Under the pieces are notes generated by a model. It ran no database searches and was not told the DNA's origin. It saw nothing but the letters and a program-made list of their open reading frames with translations. Made by a program: the position numbers and the translations under genes. Positions 55,948-64,000 of a stretch of 64,000 nucleotides of DNA are shown here, piece by piece. The stretch is taken from NCBI GenBank assembly GCA_002286855.1, contig NRSV01000032.1:308699-372698 (forward strand), given 5' to 3'. Positions within the stretch are counted from its first letter, which is position 1. Every line of letters starts with the position of its first letter. Source of the DNA: Bipolaris cookei (Eukaryota; Ascomycota; Dothideomycetes; Pleosporales; Pleosporaceae).

Positions 55948-57963
55948 ATGGTTATCGCTACTGTTGTCGACCCGAATGACCCCGGCGCGCCAGTTGTGCA
56001 AAAGTATGCTCTCGAAGCAGCGAAGCGCTTGAGAGAGGACGGTATTGATCAGTATGAGCAGCTTCACTTTAGCGAAAATGAACGTCTGCACAGTCTGGTT
56101 AAAGATATATGGGCCGATCATGATGCACTTGATGCACTTCCTTTGCCCGTTAAGAATGATGGTCGTATCAAGTTTTTGATCCTTGGGGCCGGAATAGGCG
56201 GAATCAGCATGTCGATCAAACTGATTAAAAAGGGATTCAAACCTGAAGAAATACTTATGATTGATAACGCCGGGGGTGTTGGAGGAACGTGGTACTGGAA
56301 TCGGTATCCGGTAGGCTGTTCATGTGTTACTTAGGACCCGCATTGATGAGACTGACCACAACAACATTAGGGATTGCATTGTGACGTTGACTCATATTGC
56401 TACTTTCCCTTTTTGGAAGATACAGGATATATGCCTAAGAAAAAGTATTCCTCCAGTTTTGAGATTCGCAAGTACCTGGAGCAACTTGTCAACAAGTTTG
56501 GGTTGAATAGTCGAGTCTTGTTCCGCACGCAAGCCAATAAACTCGAATGGAACGACGAAATCAAGGCCTGGAAGGCTAGTGTGGTTATGCGACATGGTCC
56601 AGAAGGAAAGCAAGAGGAAAATCTTTCGTTTTATGCTGAGATGGTTACCATTGCCACTGGTCCGCTTCCCTACCCGAAAGTACCCAGAGTACCTGGATTG
56701 GCACAGTTTTCCGGACCATTGCTCCATGCAGCGCGTTGGAACTACGGTATCACCGGAGGTTCTGGTAATGACGAAATGCCAGACATGGCCAAGCTCAGAA
56801 ACAAGGTAGTGGGTATCATCGGTACAGGTGCCACTACAATCCAGCTTGTTCCCCAAATGGCCAGGCTCGCCAAGGATATCTATGTATTCCAGCGGACACC
56901 TCCTCAAGTGTATTCTCTAGGCCAACGTGATACAGATCCCGAGGATTGGCATCACAGGATAGCCGCGAAACCTGGGTGGCAACGAGCTCGGAGGGAGGCC
57001 TTTGCAGAAGCGGTGATTGGGAATCGGCAAATGGAAGACGAAGACCCCAATCATGGATGGGTGCAGATAAATAACTTTGGCTCCCTCTACGGCAACTCTC
57101 GGTTTGGCAACATTACACGTGACAAATTGCAGGAGCATATTGGTAACTTGCTCGCGCTCGATTCGAAAAACAGTGAAAGAATTCGCTCGCGGATATCGGA
57201 GATTGTTAAAGACAAGGAAACAGCTGCAAAGATGACGCCTTGGTACCCGACATGGTGCAAGCGTCCGACTTTTAGTGACCAGTATCTGGAAGCCTTTAAC
57301 AACAGCAATGTCCACATGGTTGACACAGATGGTGCTGGAATTGACAGCGTCACGATGAAGGGTGTTGTTGCCAATGGTCAAGAATACCCAGTTGATTTCC
57401 TTATTCTAAGCACCGGGTATCGTTCACCGCGTGCTAGAGGGGCCCCAGGGGCGCGTACCGGCATTGAGATTATTGGTCGTCATGGGCGTCAAATATCAGA
57501 AAAGTGGGAAACACAGGGCACCAGCACTTTCCAAGGTATTCTAACCAACGGGTTTCCTAATCTCTTTATGCTTGGTACGGATCAAATTGCCGTCACAGCA
57601 AACTGGGCTCATGCCATGGATGTGATGAGCGATCACGTGACTTCTATTATTGAAATTGCCTCTAGGCAGATGTTGGATAGACCAGGGACGGTAGTTATTG
57701 AGGCTTCAGCTGAGGCAGAAGAAGGGTGGGGCATGGCGATTGCGAAAGGCGCCGGCCTCTTCAGCGCAAATATAATCTGCACGCCAGGGTATCAAAATCT
57801 GGAGGGTGAAACACTAAAGATGCCGGCGCCAGATGACCATGAAGGAATGATGAAGAGAGCAAAGTCAGGGATTTGGAGCAGAGGTATAGTAGACTTTACC
57901 CGAATATTGGAGAGGTGGCGTGAGGACGGCAAGCTGGAGGGTCTTGAAGTGACTGTAGGGTGA
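55948..57963 (+). CDS. flavin-dependent (Baeyer-Villiger-type) monooxygenase
   Basis: Two exons, 55948-56310 and 56371-57963, giving 651 residues; the 60-bp intron starts GTAGGC and ends ATTAG, and its removal restores RYPGLHCDVDSYCYFP. The FAD-binding Rossmann motif is LGAGIGGISMSIKL (about residue 80), followed by GGTWYWNRYPG. The BVMO fingerprint FxGxxxHxxxW is present as FSGPLLHAARWN (about residue 232, Asn in place of Pro/Asp at the end), and the NADPH-binding motif IIGTGATTIQLVPQMA near residue 268. Such enzymes insert oxygen next to a carbonyl to make an ester or lactone. The first 65 residues are a charged extension found in the larger fungal BVMOs. Substrate unknown; neighbouring esterases are suggestive. 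Confidence 0.9.
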
Positions 57964-58367
57964 GGTAGGTGCGAATAGCGTTAATAGGTAGGGATCTACC
58001 TCGAGTTGTTTACGACACGTAGAATTGGTGGTCGTTTTCAAGCTGAGATAGTGACAACGAAACGAAATCGCATCGCCATAGGTTGGCTTCGATATTAGTA
58101 TTTGTCTGAGGCTTGTAGATTTTCAATTAATACAACGACCGTGTCGTTTGCAGGTGTTTTAATGACAACTTCTGTCCTATTGTTGTGATTGTCTAATGTT
58201 CTTCCTTGATTTATTCGTGCATTATCGCAGTGTTATTCACCGCTTGCACTGTAGCTGTTGACCTCCGGGTATTTTTTTTCGATGACAACATCAGCAAGGT
58301 ATTTACCATGGCCTGTTATTCATGGTGTCTGCTCTCACGCGAACGAGACAGAAGGTACAGGGGTCTC
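57964..58367. other. intergenic, convergent 3' flanks
   Basis: AT-rich 3' flank of the monooxygenase and of the LDAF1-like gene; no gene. Confidence 0.4.
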
Positions 58368-59128
58368 CTAGTCGTTCGTTAGTAACCAGGCATATAGGCT
58401 CGGTTCTGTACTTGCCGCTTTCAGCACTTGGTAGGCGTTGTCTGTTTCCAGCACAACAGAGTCAGGCTTCACTCCGTCTGCCCACTTCCTTTCCCATTCA
58501 ACAGTACCATCCACTCGATTCACTGGCCCACCATCTCCAGAACTTGTTGGATTATTTGCATATGTTTCCCCAATATCAGCAGCATTGCCGTTCTTCACTG
58601 CGCCACCAAAGCGAGTACGGGGCTTGGCTGATGCTCCACACTCATTGAACTTACGGAGGATGATGAAACCTGCAAGGCCCCAGATGAAGATGAAGGTGGC
58701 TGAGCAGCTAGCGATGAAGACAGTGGGTACAACGAAGAGCAGAGCAAAGCCAACAACGAAGAAGGTGACGCTGAGGGAGACGAGTAGACCGAGGAAGAGG
58801 CAGGTGGTCAAGGAGACAAGGAGGGTGGCGGCTGTGAAGGCGAGGAAGAGAACGAGGGGAATACCGGTAAATGCGGCTTGGGTGGTAAGGAAGGCCTTTG
58901 CATAGCTGTCAGTGTGGGCTGTGCAGGCGCCTGTAGAAAACATACTGCTATCTTGGGGTTTCGATTGGCATAGTCGCGTGACTGCTCAATCATCTGCTCC
59001 CGGCGGCGGGGTGGGAGGAGTTGGTTCGTGGTAGCCCCGATCTGGGCCTCGACACTTTTGGCGACATGGTGGACGCGATGGCCAACATGATCAACAATTT
59101 CCCCGGCTTTCTGGGCGACGGAAGGCAT
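58368..59128 (-). CDS. LDAF1/promethin-like lipid droplet protein
   Basis: Two exons right to left, 59128-58946 and 58895-58368, giving 236 residues; the 50-bp intron starts GTATGT, has a CTGAC branch site and ends AAAG. The N-terminal 60 residues are basic and amphipathic (HVGHRVHHVAKSVEAQIGATTNQLLPPRRREQMIEQ). The centre holds a long double hydrophobic hairpin (IPLVLFLAFTAATLLVSLTT, LGLLVSLSVTFFVVGFALLF, then FIASCSATFIFIWGLAGFII) typical of promethin / yeast Ldo16-Osw5 proteins, which act with seipin at ER-lipid droplet contacts. The C-terminal 70 residues are hydrophilic. The family call rests on architecture and local similarity. Divergent from RPA49. Confidence 0.7.
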
Positions 59129-59542
59129 TGCGGGGGTGGGGAAATCGATGGAGATGAGGTGAGATGAGAGGAGATTAGCAGGGGACAAAGAAGCAGTGGA
59201 GACGGATGATGTTGTCACTGGAGGGAGAAGGAAGGATGAAAGCACAGTTGGAATTGCCTATTTACACGGCACGCTGTTACCCTTGGACCCAGCTACAACA
59301 ATGAATGGATCCGAATAGGGCAGCGCCAGGATGGTTGGCCACGACAATGGCGTTTGGGATATGCGGCAGTGAAGAGGGCCGGGACGCGTGATTCGCGCGT
59401 ACGTCATGCCAGCCACGCTAGTCGACACCCTTGTCGCTCGCCTACCATCTTTCTCCTCACCGCCCCAGCGTTCTGCCAATTCAAGGTCGAACTTTTTGAC
59501 ATGGCGCGACACGCCCTTCCATATCGCGCCCGCACCGACGAC
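59129..59542. promoter_or_regulatory. divergent LDAF1-like/RPA49 promoter region
   Basis: 414 bp between two divergent starts; no specific motif recognised. Confidence 0.4.
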
Positions 59543-61044
59543 ATGAGCGACAAGAAGAGAAAGAGACACGCCGAAAACAGCGACCGACCCAAGAAGAAGG
59601 CCGTCGTCGCGCCCCACGGCAATGTCCGGGTCGACATGGTGGAGAGCAAAGAGACGCTAGGCCCATTGCTCGGTATGTGACTGCCTCTCCAGCTTGTCGC
59701 AATACCTACGCCGTTGCCCACAATGCCTGCCGTTTCCCACTGACTTTCCAAAGCTGTCACTCCTGGTCTTGCCATTCCCCCCAAAATCTCATTCACCCCA
59801 TACAAGCGCACAAAGGTCCTCCCACAAGGCGAAAGCACTGAACTGCTCTTTCAGTCTTCTGATCATCCTCGCCTTGACTACATCGCACAGGAAGAGCGCG
59901 ATGGCAGCTCCGAGAGCCAGCTGCAAGACTATGTTAGTGTCTACGACCCGGCGACGAGCAAGCTGCAGATTGTCCCCGTCAAGAGAGTCGTTGTACGAAG
60001 CACACTGCGAAGCGAAGTCGAAGAGATGCGCCAAGAGCAGGAAGCGCTCGAAGCCCAGAACAACACAATCATGGCAAAGAGAGCTGCGCTTGCAGCTGAG
60101 TTCGGATCCAAGAAGTCAAGAAAGGCACTTGAGGACCGCACTCTGAACGCCATCAAGAGCGGCGCCGGAGCCAATGAGGTTGCTGAGAACGTTTTGAAGC
60201 AAATGTCCTCTTCCACCAGTGTCATGCCCACTAGCCAAGATCTTGCAGCAGCTGTCGACAGCTCAAAACCACGACCAATTCCAAACCTCGCAGCTGAATA
60301 CCCTGGCGATGTCTACCCGATCAGTACCGTTGTTGGCAGCGAGCTAATGACTATGCTTGACGTAAAGGACTGGGTGCAGGCATCTGCAGCCGGTCAAGGT
60401 GTCGAAGTCACCAGCAAGTATGTCGCAAGGCGCATCGTCAAGCTTGCTAAGAACAAACAAATCCAAAAATTAAAGGTCTTGCGCTTTGTTTTGCTCTGCA
60501 TAAACTTCAACGCGGCCTTGATTGGTGGAGGCGGTCCCCGGCCGAAGAAGATACCCATTAAGGGCAAGCTGGAAGCAGCCATGGGTGAGGATTCGCCAGC
60601 TGGATGTGTCTTGGCCATTAGACGGAAATTTGCCCCAGAGGGGTGAGTGTTTCTGATTCCCCAATTACAAGAGACGGTGTTAACATTTCTCAGGAGCTCC
60701 GAAATGCCTCGCTGGAACGTCGATAACCTCATAACCCACATTGCAGCCGCAGCCCTTATCGTTGACGATCAAGCAGTCGACGTCAATGACCTCCGCGAAG
60801 ACCTCAAACTCGAGAACAAGGAGTAAGCAGCCCTGCATGTAGAATGACTTCGTAGCACACACTGACCATTATCAATAGAATCAAACAATATTTTGCTGAA
60901 CTAGGCTGCAAAATCACAGCCCCAACGCAGACTGATCTCACAAATTTGAAGCTCACAAAGGCTGAGAGTGTCAATCATTTCGTCGCCAAGCTCAAGTTAC
61001 CGTTGACATTTCCAAAAGTCGGAGGCAGGTTTAAGAGCAAGTAG
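59543..61044 (+). CDS. RPA49: RNA polymerase I subunit A49
   Basis: Four exons: 59543-59672, 59754-60642, 60694-60822 and 60879-61044, giving 437 residues. Introns have GTATGT, GTGAGT and GTAAGC donors. The N-terminal dimerisation part includes the basic start SDKKRKRH and ISFTPYKRTKVLPQGEST and QLQDYVSVYDPATSKLQIVPV. The linker has EALEAQNNTIMAKRAALAAEFGSKKSRKALEDRTLNAI. The C-terminal tandem winged helix runs from about 215, with YPISTVVGSELMTMLDVKDW and RWNVDNLITHIAAAALIVDD. A49 with A34.5 forms the TFIIF/TFIIE-like subcomplex of Pol I, needed for rDNA initiation and elongation in the nucleolus. The last exon encodes the basic end GGRFKSK. Length fits the family (about 415-440). Confidence 0.94.
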
Positions 61045-62726
61045 TCATAGTCAATCTTTTAGCGTCTTGATTGCAGTCATTCAAAGCCATTCGGGACCAG
61101 TCACCGAATTGAATGTATACATGTTTGACCATCTACGAGAAGCTTTCTTCAACTCTTGGTTGAGGTCAGCCAAGATACGATCAAGGACTCAGTCATTTTG
61201 TTTCCATACGTACAAGGGCTAATGAGATTGCTAATCAAATCTTTTATATTTAGCCACAATCACTTATTTCTTAAAATTGGCTCGACCGATTTGCCACAAA
61301 TCTCTTACTTTGCTCTTAGTTTTCTTTGTTAACTTAACGATCTTGGAATATTTCTTAATCAGTAAACCGATGTGTTCGTTCTATCTTGGCTGTCCAGATG
61401 ATCTAGCTTGCTAGGCTCTGTGCTCGAAGAACTTAATAATGTAGGCTTTGTTTTGCATTCGGGCGCTCTTGTCTGCCCCTTCGACATATAGCAGCAGATG
61501 GGTACTTCCTACCATGAGGTATGATAGAGGTATGGAAGTGGTCACACAGACCCCAAGTATGGGTTGGGTAGGGTCAAATAAGTTTTGGGTAGAGATAGGG
61601 TAGAGTTACACAGGCCATGAGTAGGGGTGGAGGTATGGTAGAGAGTTACCCATTTGTCAGCCTAGCTCACATGCAACACACGTGGGATGTATAGGACCAT
61701 ACTACCCACGTGGCTCAAAATATAGTAGCTGAATACGATGACGAATTGGACATATTCTAACAACACTGTGGGTCTTATAGATAGGATATGCGCAGTTGTT
61801 GTTCTTTTCTCACGATTTACCATAATGCATCTTGTTCAACTGAAGTGTCAAATGTTGAACATCTTGAGACAACATCACTTATCCTGAACTTTGAGCAAAA
61901 ATGATTCTTGCACGAGACCTCGTTATAGTACACTGTATACGGCGGACTATAGCGTGATTTCGGGCAACAATTACCTTTGAATTCTTCCCACACGAAACCC
62001 CAATGGGACTGATCGTAATATGCAGCTAAAGCTGCAATAAGTGAAATAAACACTCCATTTTCGCTTTCCTTTCTTATTTCATTCCAGTGCTATCGTGGGT
62101 TTATCATATGAACATGTAACAGCACGGAAGCCGCACTAACATATCGTCTCTAGTTGGAATCTGGAAACCCCATCTCCCACCCTTCTATTCTTGATCCATT
62201 CTTCCATCGTGCCATGAACCTCAAAGGCTTTGGGAACTAAAAATTCAATGACGAAAAGCATTTCCAAATTTCCATTCAAGCCCCATGCGCATCTGAATTT
62301 CACCATGATTCTAACATGTCAACCAACGACACCACCACAACGCCATTCCCGCCATTGTCCCACCGACCCAGCAAATCCCCAAAACAAACGATCTACACGT
62401 CACAAAAACTACAAGCCACTTGCTTAGATTCCGATCTACGAAGTGCGCACTACATCATTGACTTTTGTCTTTCCCACTCGAAAAGATGATTTCACGTCCA
62501 AGTGTTGTCATGACATCACGATTGTCACTCAAGCGCATCACCCACTCGCACGACGCATATCTCTCGGTGACGACAAGCGCCCCAAACGCAAGTATCTCAC
62601 ATGACATCTACGTATCAACTTAAATATAGATAACATTTCCAAGCCCCGGAAAAGTACATTCCCCATCCACATCCAAACCCAAATCCAACCACAACACCCC
62701 CGTCAACCCTCCTCCAAATACCAAAA
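61045..62726. other. 1.7-kb intergenic region
   Basis: No gene is supported. AT-rich (61220-61450), then a stretch at 61510-61650 with repeated GGTAGAG/GGTATGG words (GTAGGGT, GTAGAGATAGGGTAGAG), and a CA-rich leader upstream of the small gene at 62727. Confidence 0.4.
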
Positions 62727-63193
62727 ATGCCTAAGTCCACCGGCCCCCTAATGGAACAACTCGGCATAGGCACACAGAATCAATCCACGCCCAAATCCAC
62801 CTATCCCTCAGGCTCAAACAACATGACCGACACCACCACCTCTGCAGCCGATAAACTTGGTGCCAACAAATCCACCAACGCTATCCCCCAGGACAACCCT
62901 AGTATGCTCTCTTCTGCAGGCGCGATTGGGAAAAACTGTACGTTTCTCACCCCTTCTCCTCATCCCCTCTTATCCCATCTCAACTCTCCATCTTCAAGTT
63001 ATTACGGTACTAACATTTTCGGAAAATAGTCAACCCAGATGGCGCGGTAGGATCAATCGGCCAAGCGATTGGAGGGCCTTTTAGCAAAGACGGTGTGATT
63101 GGAAGTCAGTTTGATGCGAGCAAGAATGGGATTGCGGGACATGTGGAGCGGGCGGTTGATGGGCCCAGTAATCCAGCTGGGAGCTCAAAGTAG
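62727..63193 (+). CDS. small glycine-rich hypothetical protein
   Basis: Two exons, 62727-62937 and 63030-63193, giving 124 residues; intron donor GTACGT, acceptor AATAG, 92 bp. The second exon restores a regular glycine-patterned sequence (NPDGAVGSIGQAIGGPFSKDGVIGSQF), with the small-residue spacing of short fungal stress-type proteins. There is no signal peptide or membrane segment, and the N-terminal 55 residues are Ser/Thr/Asn-rich and probably disordered. No function can be assigned. The long CA-rich, ATG-free leader and clean splice sites support a real gene. Confidence 0.75.
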
Positions 63194-63340
63194 AAGGGTA
63201 TTTGTAAATATAGCCAAGAGACAAACGTATCAAGTTTCATGAACGGGGTGTAAGCTTGAAGTTCCCTGGAATCGTGTTGAGTTGTGGGTTACTGGCGCTT
63301 CTTCTATCATCACAGTGTTTGTAAAATCTGCATAACTATA

Positions 63341-64000
63341 ACGTGTTTCACCACCGAACCGGCAGCCCCACCGAACCGGCAGCTTTCTTACCCTACCCCG
63401 CCTTCGTAACAATATCACGCAATACCACTATAGTATTTCTTATTAATTAGAACAAGATATTATTCTTCAGACGCATCGCTATCCTCTATATCCTCTAATT
63501 CTACTTGGCAGGTGCGAGAGTTGTGTCCAATTTGGCTGCAACGTCCGCAGCGCCGTTCACTGCGCACCCTCTTCGCAGGCGTTGCACCCTCATTACACCT
63601 GCCACCCTCTGCCTCAGCGATCTGATCAGCTATCTGGCCAGCTGCCTGGGACCCCTCTGGCTGTACGTAGCGCCTCTTGCGAGTTTTTCGCTTTGTTACA
63701 TCACTAATCGTAGCTTCAAGGCGATCAAGTTTCTCGTGCATAAGCACCATATTATGAGCTATCTGCTGAGCGCCCTTACTCAACTGCTGCATCTGCTCCT
63801 TAAGAGAAGTTGTAGGAGACCCTTGCTGGATTTGCATGCGGTTTCGAATAAGCGTAGCCTGCGCCTCCATTTCGTGCGCGTTGCGCGGCGTTTTCGGCTC
63901 CCAGGTAGGAGTCTCTTGCGCTGGTGGAGTCGGCGTACGCAACACGACGTTAAGCTGCGATAAAACAACGTGATAATTGTGTGGCGTAAGCCCAGCACCT
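63341..64000 (-). mobile_element. Fot1/pogo-type transposon, copy 4, cut by the window end
   Basis: ACGTGTTTCACCACCGAACCGGCAGCCCCACC starts at 63341 after TA (63339-63340) and matches the terminus of copy 1 at 14214. A 19-20 bp unit (CCACCGAACCGGCAGC-like) is repeated twice at 63353-63383. The transposase lies on the minus strand with its 3' end nearest this terminus. The other end is outside the window. Confidence 0.9.
63460..64000 (-). CDS. pogo-type transposase, C-terminal part (partial)
   Basis: Open frame reaching the window edge, so the 5' part is missing. About 180 C-terminal residues are visible: GAGLTPHNYHVVLSQL, the Gln/Arg-rich RNRMQIQQG region, a coiled-coil-like MHEKLDRLEATISDV segment, and the zinc knuckle CGRCSQIGHNSRTCQVELED ending at DASEE. 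It is about 80-85 per cent similar by eye to copy 1, and unlike copy 1 its C-terminus is not shifted. No stops are seen in the visible part, so this copy may be younger or functional; the DDE core is outside the window. Confidence 0.9.
   Translation of the reverse strand, partial: GAGLTPHNYHVVLSQLNVVLRTPTPPAQETPTWEPKTPRNAHEMEAQATLIRNRMQIQQGSPTTSLKEQMQQLSKGAQQIAHNMVLMHEKLDRLEATISDVTKRKTRKRRYVQPEGSQAAGQIADQIAEAEGGRCNEGATPAKRVRSERRCGRCSQIGHNSRTCQVELEDIEDSDASEE

Noticed and set aside
58438..58905. 155-codon plus-strand frame opposite the LDAF1-like gene
   Set aside because: Basic, low-complexity shadow of the hydrophobic hairpin on the other strand.
1..64000. CRISPR array, rRNA genes or phage elements
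   Set aside because: No regularly spaced direct repeats of 25-40 bp, no rRNA signatures, and the sequence is eukaryotic.

Overview
The window is nuclear DNA of a filamentous ascomycete. Genes carry short introns (about 45-120 bp) with GTATGT/GTGAGT-type donors, CTAAC/CTGAC-like branch sites and YAG acceptors, and intergenic spaces are small between housekeeping genes. The mix of a Fot1/pogo-type transposon family whose transposase ends in a CCHC knuckle, Tad-like LINE fragments and nonsense decay resembling repeat-induced point mutation (RIP) suggests a dothideomycete, probably Pleosporales such as Pyrenophora. That placement is inference; no marker gene proves it. One ambiguous base (N) lies at 39680.

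Layout. 0.4-12.7 kb is conserved: a Mei2-like RNA-binding protein, a possible beta-trefoil protein, an RNase MRP RMP1-like subunit, exocyst Sec15, saccharopine reductase Lys9 and Get4. 14.2-26.5 kb is an accessory island: a 1.84 kb Fot1/pogo element with a nearly intact transposase, three decayed unrecognised genes, a tRNA-Gly(CCC), a 5'-truncated LINE and a second, badly decayed pogo transposase. 27.2-38.2 kb returns to conserved genes: TRAPP subunit Bet5, a CaMKK/SNF1-activating-type kinase, an unknown membrane protein and a HAL-type kinase. 38.8-40.2 kb is an internally deleted pogo element holding a 157-bp duplication joined by the N. 40.5-49.6 kb holds an SLP1-like SUN protein, an unknown gene, proteasome ATPase Rpt2 and a UBA-bearing ubiquitin-conjugating enzyme. 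50.1-58.0 kb holds a LINE 3' end, a secreted esterase, a decayed type-B carboxylesterase and a Baeyer-Villiger-type monooxygenase. 58.4-63.2 kb holds an LDAF1/promethin-like protein, Pol I subunit Rpa49 and a small glycine-rich protein. From 63.34 kb a third pogo element enters and runs off the end.

How the genes relate. Most are unlinked housekeeping functions. Rpt2 and the E2 are divergent over a shared 713-bp region, and the monooxygenase lies beside two esterases, a combination that could form an ester-making and ester-cleaving catabolic step. The clearest unusual signal is in the accessory island. Several repeats and unknown genes keep long open frames broken mainly by CAG/CAA/CGA-to-stop type codons and hardly by indels, as C:G-to-T:A mutation would produce. 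The largest of them may encode a PD-(D/E)XK-like nuclease core plus a cysteine-rich tail.
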